From: a virus
Direction: 5' to 3' (one strand)
Length of the DNA: 33,480 nt
Virus record (IMG/VR): IMGVR_UViG_3300036981_000004
Location: 1-33,480 of that record
The number at the start of each line of letters is the position of its first letter. Positions within the stretch are counted from its first letter, which is position 1. The notes under the pieces were generated by a model. The model was given only the letters and a program-made list of their open reading frames with translations, ran no database searches and was not told the DNA's origin. Of this stretch, positions 16,181 to 29,062 are shown in pieces. A program made the translations under genes and the position numbers.

Positions 16181-17341
16181 ATGACAGAAACGATCACGCC
16201 TAACGCTCCAACAAGCGCGGCCACTGAACAAAACGCAGTCCCTAGTTTAGACTCTATAGCACAGAAAATGACCGCTATGCGTGATTTAACGCAGCGTAAT
16301 CAAATTCGTACTACTGAACAGGCTGAGACAGGTCAAGATGCGACGGCAGAAGCATCAAGCCCTGTGGCACCAAACAATGGAGACATTGTGCCAGAAGTTG
16401 ACGATACTGAAGATAGTATTGATAATGCCACTGATGACGAATATGCCCATGAAGATGTAAGCAATTCTAATTCAGACAGCACAAGCGATGAGTTAATAGA
16501 TTTTATTGAATTCGCAGAAACGAACCCTAACGCTAAGTTTAAGTTCATGCGAAACGGTAAAGAAGTAGTCGTAGATGCTAAAAAGGCAGCAGCAATATTA
16601 GGACAGGGATCGGCAATACATGAAGATGCCCGACAACTGAAGATAGAACGAGCAGAATTTGATGAATATCTAAATCAAACTCGGCAACGACAGGAGGGGC
16701 TAACATTAGCAATGGAATTTACTATCCAACCGCAGTTGAGAAAAGCGTATGATGAGATTGTGAAAACACAAAATTATCAAACAACATTTCAACAGCAGTT
16801 ACAGCAGACAAATGATCCCGCGCATCAAGCACGAATTCATGCGTCCATGCAGCAGAATGAACAATATATTAGACAACAACAGAATGTAATAGGTCAGTTG
16901 AAGCCACAAATAGATCAGTTCAAACAATTGCGTGCCCAGGAGGTAGGTACCAGATTGACAGAAGCACGAAAGAATTTTACAGACAAAGAGTTGAAAAACG
17001 AATATGTCTTTAATGAGGTTCGTGAGAAAGTCGCTAAGTTATGGCCTCATGCTAATCAAGAAATGATTCCTGGAATTCCGAACATAGACCTGATATCAAG
17101 TGATGAAAACTTATTAAGTTTAGTCCGTGATGGTCTACGATATAGAAGTAAACCATCAACAAAAAATGCTGGAAGCAGCATGGCCGCTCTAACGCAGCGT
17201 AAAGGTTCAAGCACCCAAAGAGGTGACAATGACCAGTTGAGCAAACTTCGTGAACAAGCCAAGGCCGGCGATAAAAAAGCCGGAGACAATCTCTTAATGG
17301 CGCAGTTAAGTAAGCTGAGGTCAGCAAGAGGTGGTAGATAA
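16181..17341 (+). CDS. Scaffolding protein (386 aa)
   Basis: Directs prohead assembly and is then removed. It shows the classic scaffold layout: a disordered acidic N-terminal third (Asp/Glu/Ser/Thr-rich, residues 60-110), long Gln-rich helices and coiled coil in the middle (about 150-260), and a short basic C-terminal helix-turn-helix segment (QLSKLREQAKAGDKKAGD, then LLMAQLSKLRSARGGR), the capsid-binding end in P22-type scaffolds. It lies directly upstream of the major capsid protein. The residue 115-140 part (FKFMRNGKEVVVDAKKAA) resembles a short strand module found in other environmental phage scaffolds. AGGAAATTAA precedes the ATG. Confidence 0.85.
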   Translation: MTETITPNAPTSAATEQNAVPSLDSIAQKMTAMRDLTQRNQIRTTEQAETGQDATAEASSPVAPNNGDIVPEVDDTEDSIDNATDDEYAHEDVSNSNSDSTSDELIDFIEFAETNPNAKFKFMRNGKEVVVDAKKAAAILGQGSAIHEDARQLKIERAEFDEYLNQTRQRQEGLTLAMEFTIQPQLRKAYDEIVKTQNYQTTFQQQLQQTNDPAHQARIHASMQQNEQYIRQQQNVIGQLKPQIDQFKQLRAQEVGTRLTEARKNFTDKELKNEYVFNEVREKVAKLWPHANQEMIPGIPNIDLISSDENLLSLVRDGLRYRSKPSTKNAGSSMAALTQRKGSSTQRGDNDQLSKLREQAKAGDKKAGDNLLMAQLSKLRSARGGR

Positions 17342-17372
17342 AATAGCCTAATTACATTTTAAGGAGAATATT

Positions 17373-18542
17373 ATGGCAGAAATTACAACCAGTCAAATTG
17401 GTAATGGTACAACCGCTTATGGGTCAGATATCGTTGTCAAGGACTTAGATTTAGACGTATCCAATCGTGTTAAAGATGATACACCTGTATTGAACATGTG
17501 TATGAGTAAAAAGCGCAAAGTTAACTCAACATTGCCTTTATGGACAGACGACATTTATCGTCTACCACAAGTTCAAGCGCAAGTTGAAGGTGCTACTGTT
17601 AGTACCAGTCAAGCAGAAAGCAATCAGCGTTACAACTTAGGTAACTACACACAGATTTTCAGTACTGTTATCGCAGCATCTGGAACCGCTCGTGCAGTTA
17701 TGCAATCTGGTGGCGATCCTCAAGCATATCAAGAAGTCAAGCAATTGATTGAATTGATGTTTGACGTTGAGCAGCAATTAGTTCGTAACGATCAAATCGG
17801 TACAAAATATGCTGGTCAAACAGGAACAGCAAGTGGTCTTCCAGCAGGTCAAACTGGCCGCCGTATGGGTTCATTAGCAGCATTCGCTGGTACGCAATCT
17901 TTCAACGTAACCTCAAATGACAACACTGATATGGTGACTTTCACTAATAATGAAGATACCGACTCCGCTACTTATGTAGTAGGTCAGTTGAATGTTACTG
18001 GTGGTGGTAGTAACTACTTTGGATCTAGCGATTTCGTGAATCAAGTATTCAGTCCAGTATTGTATAAGCAATTGGTAACTGTTGCTGAAGAACGCTACAA
18101 CGCTAAAATCCGTTCAATGGTTGCTCCAACAAGTTTGAGAACAATCATTAGTGATAACATCGTTAGTTCAAACAACAACGTAAACCGTCGTAATGTTGAG
18201 CGTGGTGACACGATTCAAACATACGAAGGTGACTTCAACTACACTTATGAAGTTTATGATTCTTGGATCATGGACCAATCAGGTGTAAGTAACTCAATCT
18301 ACTTCTTGAATGAAGATGTGTTACAATGGGGTTCATTGCGTGATCTAGGACCTAACAATGAAGTATTCAGTAATGCTGACGCTTCACTAGACCAATTCAT
18401 CATGGAAGGAACATTAATTGTTCGTAACCCTGCTGGCGTTGGTATGTTGAATCAGATTACCAATACAGGTTCACTAGTAACTACACCACGTGGTTCTACA
18501 ATAGTACAACGTGTAAACACTGGTGCTGGCGATACATATTAA
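17373..18542 (+). CDS. Major capsid protein (SU10/DUF5309 type, HK97 fold)
   Basis: The 389-aa product matches the DUF5309/SU10-type major capsid family: an N-arm with DTPVLNMCMSKKRKVNS, a W.DD.YR region, the conserved NYTQIFSTVIAASGTARAV segment (about residues 90-110), a spine helix (QEVKQLIELMFDVEQQLV), then R.MGSLAAF and a C-terminal P-domain with YNAKIRSMVAP...IISDNI. This family forms HK97-fold capsids in phiEco32/SU10-like podoviruses and many marine and freshwater phages. TAAGGAGAATATT gives the strongest ribosome site of the window, as expected for the most abundant protein. A perfect intrinsic terminator follows at 18564-18588. No TAAATA is close upstream, so it is probably read from the scaffold promoter. 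Confidence 0.9.
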   Translation: MAEITTSQIGNGTTAYGSDIVVKDLDLDVSNRVKDDTPVLNMCMSKKRKVNSTLPLWTDDIYRLPQVQAQVEGATVSTSQAESNQRYNLGNYTQIFSTVIAASGTARAVMQSGGDPQAYQEVKQLIELMFDVEQQLVRNDQIGTKYAGQTGTASGLPAGQTGRRMGSLAAFAGTQSFNVTSNDNTDMVTFTNNEDTDSATYVVGQLNVTGGGSNYFGSSDFVNQVFSPVLYKQLVTVAEERYNAKIRSMVAPTSLRTIISDNIVSSNNNVNRRNVERGDTIQTYEGDFNYTYEVYDSWIMDQSGVSNSIYFLNEDVLQWGSLRDLGPNNEVFSNADASLDQFIMEGTLIVRNPAGVGMLNQITNTGSLVTTPRGSTIVQRVNTGAGDTY

Positions 18543-18563
18543 TCACTAGATTAATACAACAAG

Positions 18564-18588
18564 AAAAGCCCCTTCTGGGGCTTTTTTT
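18564..18588 (+). terminator. Intrinsic terminator after the capsid gene
   Basis: AAAAGCCCC (18564-18572), loop TTCT, GGGGCTTTT (18577-18585) running into a seven-base T-run (18582-18588). A textbook rho-independent terminator 22 bases after the capsid stop. It separates the head operon from the neck/fibre operon. Confidence 0.95.
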
Positions 18589-18617
18589 GTAAGTATGCAC
18601 AATAAAGTAATAAAGAC

Positions 18618-18623
18618 TAAATA
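18618..18623 (+). promoter_or_regulatory. T4-late-like promoter giving a leaderless start
   Basis: ACTAAATATATACATG: the core ends five bases before ATG 18629, which is exactly the predicted +1. It lies just after the capsid terminator, so the next gene needs a promoter here. Confidence 0.6.
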
Positions 18624-18628
18624 TATAC

Positions 18629-19213
18629 ATGAACAATATAAACGAACCTGAATATTTAAGCGACAAAGAACCTGAAAAGAACCACGATTATTGGAGACAA
18701 GATCATGGCGGAATGGTAACAAATCATAATGGTGTAGCAGATAAATTACTAAAGAATGACAAGTTATATCAATCAATGAAGGGTGACTGGAAAAGAAGTG
18801 ATTGGAATAAAAGCAAGAACATTAAAGTAACGACTGGTCGTGAAGATGGTAAGTTTTTTATTCAAAGAGAACAACATAATACAGATGAAGTAGCAGAATA
18901 TTGCGCTCAATATCGTAAGTTAGCAGAAATGGGAGTTCCTGATCCATTAGCACCATTGATGCCAGACGGCAAACTTGGCTATAAATGGATGGATTTACCA
19001 ACAGTTATTTCTATTCGTATTAGTGATGAGTATTTTGGTGGTATTCCCTGGAACGCACTTAAGAATGATAGAACATTAAAAGCACAATTCTATCGTGTAG
19101 TTCAGCAAGAATACCCACAATATGTTTGCTATCCACATGGCAAATTACCTATTCCAATTGAGGTCCCGTACCCAAGTAAAGTAGGACAACAGAAATTTTT
19201 TAAAGGACATTAA
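18629..19213 (+). CDS. Unknown neck-region protein (194 aa)
   Basis: Polar protein with many Trp, Lys and Asp residues in the first 80 (HDYWRQDHGG, KGDWKRSDWNKSKN) and a more compact C-terminal half (LPTVISIRISDEYFGGIPWN, ...VVQQEYPQYVCYPHGKLPIP). The family is not recognised. It lies between capsid and adaptor, where head-completion or neck proteins usually sit. It has no Shine-Dalgarno sequence, and its ATG is the predicted first base of a transcript from TAAATA 18618-18623, immediately after a strong terminator. It is therefore the best-supported leaderless gene in the window. The adaptor gene follows two bases after its stop. Confidence 0.7.
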   Translation: MNNINEPEYLSDKEPEKNHDYWRQDHGGMVTNHNGVADKLLKNDKLYQSMKGDWKRSDWNKSKNIKVTTGREDGKFFIQREQHNTDEVAEYCAQYRKLAEMGVPDPLAPLMPDGKLGYKWMDLPTVISIRISDEYFGGIPWNALKNDRTLKAQFYRVVQQEYPQYVCYPHGKLPIPIEVPYPSKVGQQKFFKGH

Positions 19214-19215
19214 TA

Positions 19216-20418
19216 ATGTTTGTAATCCCAACAGGTGATGATCTAGTATCATATATTCAAGATTTTACTGGAAGCACTAATACAGCAGAAATTAAAAAGT
19301 GTATCTTTTTATGCGAGTTATCAATGCGTAATATTGAATTACCAGCATTGCGATCTGACCCATACGCAGCAGAAAACATTGGTGTAGTAGATCAGTATGG
19401 CGGGATACCAATTCCTGGCGATATGAACAAACCTATATTGTTCTTTAAGCAGGGACAACAATATACAACTAGTGCTACTTGTACCGGAACAAGTGGCACA
19501 AACACAATAACATTACAATCAACGCCACCTCAATCATTACAACCTGGGATGAATGTTACTGGAACTGGAATTGCTGACGGATGTACTGTAAACGCTGTGG
19601 GTGGTTCAGCAATTGGATCAACTATAACTCTTTCATTAAACAATACTGGTACAGTAAGTGGCGAAATAGTATTTACAACTCCACCTGCTCCAAGCAGTCA
19701 AACTGGACCATGGATCGTATATGATCGTATTGGCGACAGAGATATCATTACACAGGGCATGATTGCTCAATTGTATCTACAACCAGTTAATGTACCAGCA
19801 GTTATTCGTGGTAAGTTTAGTGAAGTTGGACAACGCTATAAGTTCTTACCTTATGTAGCATCAGGTGACTTAATTAATTTATATTACTATAAAGCATGGC
19901 CTTTATTGTTTGCTCCTGTAGAAGATACTATTTTAGGATTAACTGGCACAGTAGGCAGTATCACTGGAAGCGGCCCATGGGCAGCACAAATTACTGGATT
20001 GACAGACACAACTGGTGTTACTATTGGTGATCAAATATCAGCAACAAATGATACTGGTAGTTTAGGCACTGGTTCATTTTATGTAACAGCAGTTGATAGT
20101 TTGACAAGTATTACATTTTCAGCAATTGGTGGGTCAACTCCGGTAGCAGGTGATGTAACTGATGTTAAGATTATCAACCAAACAGTACAAACAAACGCTG
20201 TATTACAAACATGGGTTGAAGGATATGTTTATGGAACATTGCGTGAATACTATATCAAGCGTCACAATTTAGAAGATGCTCAAATATATGGATCAAAATT
20301 TGACAACGCAGTTAATACTGTAGAAGATCAAAACAACCTTGGCAAGTGGAGTGGTGGACATACTAGATTAACTAGCGTATGGCAACCAAGACAATATCGC
20401 CAATATAACATAAAGTAA
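19216..20418 (+). CDS. Head-tail adaptor with inserted beta domains (400 aa)
   Basis: Probably attaches under the portal and connects it to the tail. The N-terminus ([20 protein letters not shown], helices, [14 protein letters not shown]) and the C-terminal helix ([20 protein letters not shown], then [13 protein letters not shown]) follow the pattern of podovirus adaptor proteins, with the conserved [20 protein letters not shown] and [11 protein letters not shown] between. Two Gly/Thr/Ser-rich beta segments interrupt this core (residues about 80-165 and 240-320) and look like inserted Ig-like domains exposed on the neck. Its ribosome site AAAGGACATTAATA overlaps the end of the previous gene. 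It is long for an adaptor because of the insertions. Confidence 0.7.
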   Translation: MFVIPTGDDLVSYIQDFTGSTNTAEIKKCIFLCELSMRNIELPALRSDPYAAENIGVVDQYGGIPIPGDMNKPILFFKQGQQYTTSATCTGTSGTNTITLQSTPPQSLQPGMNVTGTGIADGCTVNAVGGSAIGSTITLSLNNTGTVSGEIVFTTPPAPSSQTGPWIVYDRIGDRDIITQGMIAQLYLQPVNVPAVIRGKFSEVGQRYKFLPYVASGDLINLYYYKAWPLLFAPVEDTILGLTGTVGSITGSGPWAAQITGLTDTTGVTIGDQISATNDTGSLGTGSFYVTAVDSLTSITFSAIGGSTPVAGDVTDVKIINQTVQTNAVLQTWVEGYVYGTLREYYIKRHNLEDAQIYGSKFDNAVNTVEDQNNLGKWSGGHTRLTSVWQPRQYRQYNIK

Positions 20419-20422
20419 AACT

Positions 20423-24760
<4,338 letters not shown>

Positions 24761-24761
24761 C

Positions 24762-25091
24762 ATGGCAACAAACTATAAAGTATTGGGACAATCAATCCCA
24801 TCAGCAAACACTAACACAACATTGTACACTTGCGCTACAGCAAATGGTGCAGTGGGTAGTACATTAAGTGTATGTAATCAAGGTAACGTAGCAACTAATG
24901 TAAGAACAGCAGTAAGAGTTGCCGGTGCAGCAATTGAAGCAAAACAATATATTGTTTATGATGCTGTTGTAAGTCAAAACGACACCTTGTTTTTAACATT
25001 GGGCACAGCAATAGCAAATACTGATATTGTAACAGTATATGCAGGTACAGCAAATGTATCGTTTAACTTATTTGGTTCGGAGATAACTTAA
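24762..25091 (+). CDS. Small conserved tail/fibre-associated protein (109 aa)
   Basis: Begins MATNYKVLGQSIPSANTNTT and ends TVYAGTANVSFNLFGSEIT, a pattern I recognise from a small beta-rich protein found next to fibre genes in many environmental phages. Its role is unknown; a trimeric cap or fibre-base protein is plausible. It is almost all beta strands, with an alternating LYTCATANGAVGSTLSVCNQG core. It starts one base after the giant fibre stop, and its own TAA overlaps the next ATG (TAATG), so three fibre genes are translationally coupled. Confidence 0.65.
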   Translation: MATNYKVLGQSIPSANTNTTLYTCATANGAVGSTLSVCNQGNVATNVRTAVRVAGAAIEAKQYIVYDAVVSQNDTLFLTLGTAIANTDIVTVYAGTANVSFNLFGSEIT

Positions 25092-27574
25092 TGTCTATCA
25101 ATGTTGCTAGTCAAACAGGTATTACTAATGGTCGTAGAAATACGCCACCAGTATATAATTATCCTGTAACAACTCAAACATTAACACCATATGTTCGTCC
25201 TAGTGATTGGCTTACCATGACCACGGTACTTAACACGGAGCAAAAAATAGTATTGTTATATGCTGTATTCAATGATGAATCAAATATTCTAGGTATTATA
25301 TGTACTACTAGTTCTGGTAACTTTAATATTGACTGGGGTGATGGAACCAGTTCATTTTCTGGAGCAAGTAATACAACTGCCTCACATAAATTTGATTGGA
25401 ATAATGTTTCCGCCGCTACATTAACTACTAGAGGTTATAGACAAGTTCTTATAACTATAACTCCTGCATCAGGAAATTTAACAGGATTTAGTTTGAATAC
25501 AAAATATGTTGATACTACAACTACTATACCTAACTATATTTGTAGAATATTAGAATCAATTGTTAGTGGTCCGTTTCTGACATCAATTAATCATGGTAGT
25601 AATGCTCAAGTACCTGGACTAATGGAACAAGCACAAATATTATCTACTGGTACTAATTGTAATTTGACTAATTGTTATATAAATGCTTATAATTTACAAA
25701 GTATAGTTGGTATATCAGCCAATACTGGAACTATAATTAATGCAACTTCAATGTTTCTAAATTGTTATAGACTTCAAGCACTACCATTATTTAATACTTC
25801 CCTTGTTACTACTACTAGCAGCATGTTTGGTCAATGTTATAATTTAATATCTGTACCATCATTTGTTTTAACTTCTTGTACAACTTTGTCTAGTATGTTT
25901 ATAAATTGTTTTAATTTAATAAATGCGCCACAATTAAGTATTAATACTACTACAGCAACTACTATGTCAGCGATGTTTTCTGGATGTACATCTTTAACTA
26001 ATGTTCCTTTGTATAATACTGTTAATATTAATAATATGTCTCAAATGTTTCAAAATTGTTATTCGTTAAAAACATGTCCTAATTTTAATACAATTAAAGT
26101 AACTAGTATGGCTAGTATGTTTTCTGCCTGTTGGGCATTACAAACAGTACCGTTGTTTAATTATATTGTTTGTACTAATACCTCTGTTATGTTTAATGGT
26201 TGTTATTCATTAAGAACAGTTCCTCCATTAAATTTACCAGTAGTTACAAATATTAATCAAATGTTTAATAGTTGTTGGAATGTTGTATCAATTGGCACTA
26301 TTACCACTAGCACAGCATTAACTAATATTGCACAAGCATTTGTTCAATGTCGTAGTTTAATTAATTTACCATTAATTACTAATACCATTAATTGTACATC
26401 ATTATATCAATTGGTATGGACAGCCAATAGTTTAGTAAATGTAGCAAATCTTGCTTTATATAATACAAGCAATGTAACAAATTGTCAGGGTACATTTGGT
26501 CTATGTTCATCATTACAAACAGTGCCTGTCTTTACTACTACAAAAGTTACTGATATGTATCAGATGTTTTATTCGGCAGGGATAATTAATGCTCCATCAT
26601 TAGATACAGGCAATGTTCAAACCATGGAGCAAATGTTTTATTTTGCGTCCTCACTAACTACTATACCCGCATACAATACATCAAAAGTTACTAACATGAG
26701 TGTTATGCTGCAATCAACACCGGCATTAGCAACAGTTCCAGCATTTGACACAAGCAATGTAACTAACTTTACTACATTTCTATATCAAAGTGGCGCAAGA
26801 TCGTTTGATGCTAATTTGAACACATCAAAAGGCACAACTTTTACTAACTTTGTATCATTAAATTATAATTTACAAAGTATACCGGCATTTAATATGGCTA
26901 ATGCTACTAGTATTGGAGCAGCATTTAATAATAATCAAAATTTAGGTAATTTCAATGCTACCAATATTAAAATAACTACTTCATTTGCTAGTAGTTTGTT
27001 GGGTGTCAATGCTTTACAAGGTATTTTTGCTAATTCAATATTATCAAACAATACTACACAAACAATTACAATAACAGGTAATCCAGGTGCTACTACAGCA
27101 TTAACTAAAACGGTAGCATGGACCAATACAAGTAATGTAATGACTATGGCTAATACAGTAAATGTAATAGTTGGGGCACAAGTTAGTAATACAGCCAATG
27201 TTAACTTAGGTTATGTCGGTACACTTGCAAGTAATAAAGTAAGTGTGGCATCAGTAATAGATGATAATACAATTGTATCATTTACTACAGTTACTACAAG
27301 CAACGCATTAGCAAATACACTTTACTATACAAGTAATCGTTCTGGAGCAGGACCATACATGTATGATATAAGTACAACACAAGGTGGAACACCAAATACA
27401 TTTACTAATGGTACAGCAAATATGCGTGTTAATTTATTAGTTACAGCAGTTAATACTAATGCTAATGTTATATTAAGTGCTTACCCTGCAGGTAATGGAA
27501 CAGCAACTACTGTAACAACTAGAACATTAAACACAAACTTGGCAGCATACAAAGGCTGGACTGTAACAGGATAA
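25091..27574 (+). CDS. BspA-like leucine-rich repeat surface protein (827 aa)
   Basis: Probable receptor-binding or surface-adhesion protein. Residues about 75-110 contain a PKD-like IDWGDGTSSFSG segment. From about 215 to 630 there are roughly 17 BspA/DUF285 repeats with the pattern (T/S)xMFxxCxxLxxxPxxNxxxVTxM, as in TSMFLNCYRLQALP, SSMFGQCYNLISVP and SQMFQNCYSLKTCP. Most of the first eight or nine repeats carry Cys at the same position, forming a possible Cys ladder; later repeats lose it. The C-terminal 200 residues are Thr/Asn-rich beta structure. Such repeats occur in bacterial and protist surface proteins and in giant viruses. The gene is coupled to the 109-aa gene by TAATG. Its coding strand is notably T-rich, unlike its neighbours, which hints at separate acquisition. 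Confidence 0.75.
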   Translation: MSINVASQTGITNGRRNTPPVYNYPVTTQTLTPYVRPSDWLTMTTVLNTEQKIVLLYAVFNDESNILGIICTTSSGNFNIDWGDGTSSFSGASNTTASHKFDWNNVSAATLTTRGYRQVLITITPASGNLTGFSLNTKYVDTTTTIPNYICRILESIVSGPFLTSINHGSNAQVPGLMEQAQILSTGTNCNLTNCYINAYNLQSIVGISANTGTIINATSMFLNCYRLQALPLFNTSLVTTTSSMFGQCYNLISVPSFVLTSCTTLSSMFINCFNLINAPQLSINTTTATTMSAMFSGCTSLTNVPLYNTVNINNMSQMFQNCYSLKTCPNFNTIKVTSMASMFSACWALQTVPLFNYIVCTNTSVMFNGCYSLRTVPPLNLPVVTNINQMFNSCWNVVSIGTITTSTALTNIAQAFVQCRSLINLPLITNTINCTSLYQLVWTANSLVNVANLALYNTSNVTNCQGTFGLCSSLQTVPVFTTTKVTDMYQMFYSAGIINAPSLDTGNVQTMEQMFYFASSLTTIPAYNTSKVTNMSVMLQSTPALATVPAFDTSNVTNFTTFLYQSGARSFDANLNTSKGTTFTNFVSLNYNLQSIPAFNMANATSIGAAFNNNQNLGNFNATNIKITTSFASSLLGVNALQGIFANSILSNNTTQTITITGNPGATTALTKTVAWTNTSNVMTMANTVNVIVGAQVSNTANVNLGYVGTLASNKVSVASVIDDNTIVSFTTVTTSNALANTLYYTSNRSGAGPYMYDISTTQGGTPNTFTNGTANMRVNLLVTAVNTNANVILSAYPAGNGTATTVTTRTLNTNLAAYKGWTVTG

Positions 27575-27577
27575 TAT

Positions 27578-27799
27578 ATGATTGAAGAAACAATACCAAC
27601 CCCAGGCTTTTACAAAAAAGAAAATGAAGAATTACTTCATGGTCCTAACTTTGTCATTTTTCCAGATGGTGTAGAATTATTTATAAACTTAAAAGATACT
27701 TACACCTACCCAGTCAATGATTGGTACTACTTTGATAGTGAAGAACTAGCAAGAATTTTCTTTAATTTGCCGGCACTAAATAAAGATGAACATGCTTGA
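27578..27799 (+). CDS. Unknown small acidic protein (73 aa)
   Basis: Acidic protein with many aromatic residues (TPGFYKKENEELLHGPNFVI, then YTYPVNDWYYFDSEELARIF). It resembles the small genes that follow fibre genes, some of which are fibre-assembly factors, but I see no diagnostic motif. GGATAATAT is a weak ribosome site and the gene starts three bases after the fibre-type gene, so coupling is likely. Its end overlaps the next ORF by 14 bases. Confidence 0.5.
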   Translation: MIEETIPTPGFYKKENEELLHGPNFVIFPDGVELFINLKDTYTYPVNDWYYFDSEELARIFFNLPALNKDEHA

Positions 27800-28004
27800 A
27801 ACACTAGTAGCGTTTATTAAAACTTTGCCAGCTTGGTTAGCAACTGTAGCAGAGGTATTAATTGTTGCTGTTATCTTTTTAACAGCAATGACTTTTTTGA
27901 TGGGAGTATGGTGTGGACTTAGAATCATTGGCCAACGTGCGAATAGAATCAGAGAAATATCATTCTTTCCGCCTAAAATTGTATTTCAAGAAACTCAAGA
28001 TTAA
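27786..28004 (+). CDS. Single-pass membrane protein, possible holin or spanin part (72 aa)
   Basis: One long hydrophobic stretch (about residues 15-47, LPAWLATVAEVLIVAVIFLT continuing MTFLMGVWCG) follows a short N-terminus. A basic segment comes next (RIIGQRANRIREI) and then a polar tail, which is a type III-like or small membrane-protein layout. A lysis role fits size and topology, but no endolysin is present in the window, so the function is open. ATG 27792 (third codon) is an alternative start. A TAAATA occurs at 27777-27782 inside the previous gene, with predicted start near 27788, so the shorter form would be almost leaderless. Confidence 0.5.
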   Translation: MNMLETLVAFIKTLPAWLATVAEVLIVAVIFLTAMTFLMGVWCGLRIIGQRANRIREISFFPPKIVFQETQD

Positions 28005-28024
28005 GATAAGAATAGGAACAGAAA

Positions 28025-28447
28025 ATGGCAACAACAAAATTAAAAGGTGTCTCACTACAAGACAGATTGCATTATTATACAAAGATCAATAGTAATGGAT
28101 GCTGGGAATGGCAAAACAGCAAAAACAATAGTGGGTATGGATTCATTCGTGATGGTAAAAAAATGCGAACGGTTCATAGAGCAAGTTATGAACTACATCA
28201 CAACACAATTGTCCCACATGACATATGTGTTTACCATACATGCAGCAATTATATTTGTCTTAATCCTGCTCATCTAGTAACTGGGTTACGCAAAGATGTA
28301 ACAGACTATATGATTTTACAGGGCAATGATAACTCGTTTGGTGGCAACGCTATTGAATCTTGTAAACATTGTAACAGGTCAATGAAGCGCAATTTATTAA
28401 AAAGATGGCACAATGACAAATGTAAACTTTTTACAAGTTTGATATAA
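28025..28447 (+). CDS. HNH endonuclease with C-terminal zinc motif (140 aa)
   Basis: Free-standing HNH nuclease of the HNH_3 type common in phages. The N-terminus has NSNGCWEW and SGYGF. The core shows HR (H51) with YELHH, then VYHTCSNYICLNPAHL with H71, C73, C78, N80 and H83, the beta-beta-alpha metal site. A second metal site CKHC...H...C (C113, C116, H129, C133) ends the protein. Such genes often act as homing endonucleases or nicking enzymes that help spread themselves or neighbouring DNA. AGGAACAGAAA precedes the ATG. It lies between the tail and replication parts, next to the structured RNA at 28462-28601. Confidence 0.85.
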   Translation: MATTKLKGVSLQDRLHYYTKINSNGCWEWQNSKNNSGYGFIRDGKKMRTVHRASYELHHNTIVPHDICVYHTCSNYICLNPAHLVTGLRKDVTDYMILQGNDNSFGGNAIESCKHCNRSMKRNLLKRWHNDKCKLFTSLI

Positions 28448-28452
28448 ACAGA

Positions 28453-28458
28453 TAAATA
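28453..28458 (+). promoter_or_regulatory. T4-late-like promoter of the structured RNA
   Basis: GATAAATAG five bases after the HNH stop. Predicted +1 is 28464, inside the first two bases of the long stem at 28462, so transcription would begin with the structured RNA. Confidence 0.5.
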
Positions 28459-28461
28459 GTT

Positions 28462-28601
28462 GTGTAGATGATTGATATTCTGATTGCATGTCTTTATTCC
28501 TATCTAACGCTAATGCCATTGCGTTAAATCCCCGTCAATCATCTACACTTATAATTACTCTGGAAAAGAGATTGTCCCCGTCTAGTATGGGGATTTTTTT
28601 T
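28462..28601 (+). ncRNA. Candidate small structured RNA
   Basis: Non-coding stretch framed by a promoter element and a terminator. A perfect 14-bp stem, GTGTAGATGATTGA (28462-28475) with TCAATCATCTACAC (28535-28548), closes a 59-base interior. The interior contains a hairpin TAACGC (28505-28510) / GCGTTA (28521-28526) extended by AAT/ATT around a GCC loop. The sequence TCCCCGTC occurs twice (28529-28536 and 28575-28582), so either copy of TCCCC could pair with GGGGA of the terminator. No ORF of note is present. The product would be about 140 bases. It is not a tRNA: the stem is too long and no T-arm is seen. Function unknown. Confidence 0.5.
28575..28601 (+). terminator. Intrinsic terminator of the structured RNA
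   Basis: TCCCC (28575-28579), a nine-base loop, GGGGA (28589-28593), then eight T (28594-28601). It lies about 27 bases after the closing stem of the structured RNA and before the promoter at 28653. Confidence 0.8.
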
Positions 28602-28652
28602 GGGTAAAAAAGTCAAAAAAACACGGTAAAAGTAACCATATTCTCTTGCTTG

Positions 28653-28660
28653 TATAAATA
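28653..28660 (+). promoter_or_regulatory. T4-late-like promoter of the replication module
   Basis: TATAAATA followed by CAATG, the best match of the window to the T4 late consensus. Predicted start near 28666 gives a leader of about 39 bases with GAAAGGAAT before ATG 28705. No clear -35 box is visible. Confidence 0.6.
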
Positions 28661-28704
28661 CAATGTGAGATAATACTTACATGTTTGAAACGAAAGGAAT
28701 ATAT

Positions 28705-29061
28705 ATGCTACAAACATTTAATGTCGCCGGAGTTGCGACAAATAAAGAGGGACAAGTAAAGATTAAATACGCTAACAACTTAAAGAGTCGTAAGAAAGTA
28801 TTAGAGAAAGATGGCTACGAAAACATTTATTTTGTACAATTTAATAATAGGATGACAAAGTTTGCGTTAATGGAATTATTGTTAACACATCCACAATTTC
28901 AGGGAAGTGATTCTGTATCTTTGAACTCTTGGCGCCGTGCGGTGCTTGAAGAATATAAGCGTCTTGGTGACATTCAACACAAGCGTGACATAGCATTGAC
29001 ACTATCTTTAGGTGTAGATGAACACAAACTAGTTAATGATAGTTTAATGGTGGTAATGTAA
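28705..29061 (+). CDS. Unknown first gene of the replication module (118 aa)
   Basis: Mixed alpha/beta protein, basic in the first third (VKIKYANNLKSRKKVLEKDG), with YENIYFVQFNNRMTKFALME in the middle and a helical end (WRRAVLEEYKRLGDIQHKRD). The family is not recognised. An in-frame ATG at 28681 would add eight residues, but AAAGGAATATAT gives 28705 a much better ribosome site. It is led by the strongest TATAAATA element and followed after one base by the next gene. The context suggests a DNA-binding or accessory replication role, which is inference. Confidence 0.6.
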   Translation: MLQTFNVAGVATNKEGQVKIKYANNLKSRKKVLEKDGYENIYFVQFNNRMTKFALMELLLTHPQFQGSDSVSLNSWRRAVLEEYKRLGDIQHKRDIALTLSLGVDEHKLVNDSLMVVM

Positions 29062-29062
29062 T

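Noticed and set aside
27777-27782. TAAATA inside the 27578 gene as a promoter for the membrane protein
   Set aside because: It lies within coding sequence and the spacing to either ATG is not exact, so it may be a chance copy; kept only as a note in the gene entry.
28462-28548. Possible tRNA (7-bp acceptor-like ends, 87 bases)
   Set aside because: The closing stem continues perfectly for 14 bp, and no D-arm, anticodon arm or T-arm with a proper TTC loop can be drawn.
28462-28601. Retron-type RNA (inverted repeat ends)
   Set aside because: No reverse transcriptase gene is present nearby; the 28025 gene is an HNH nuclease.
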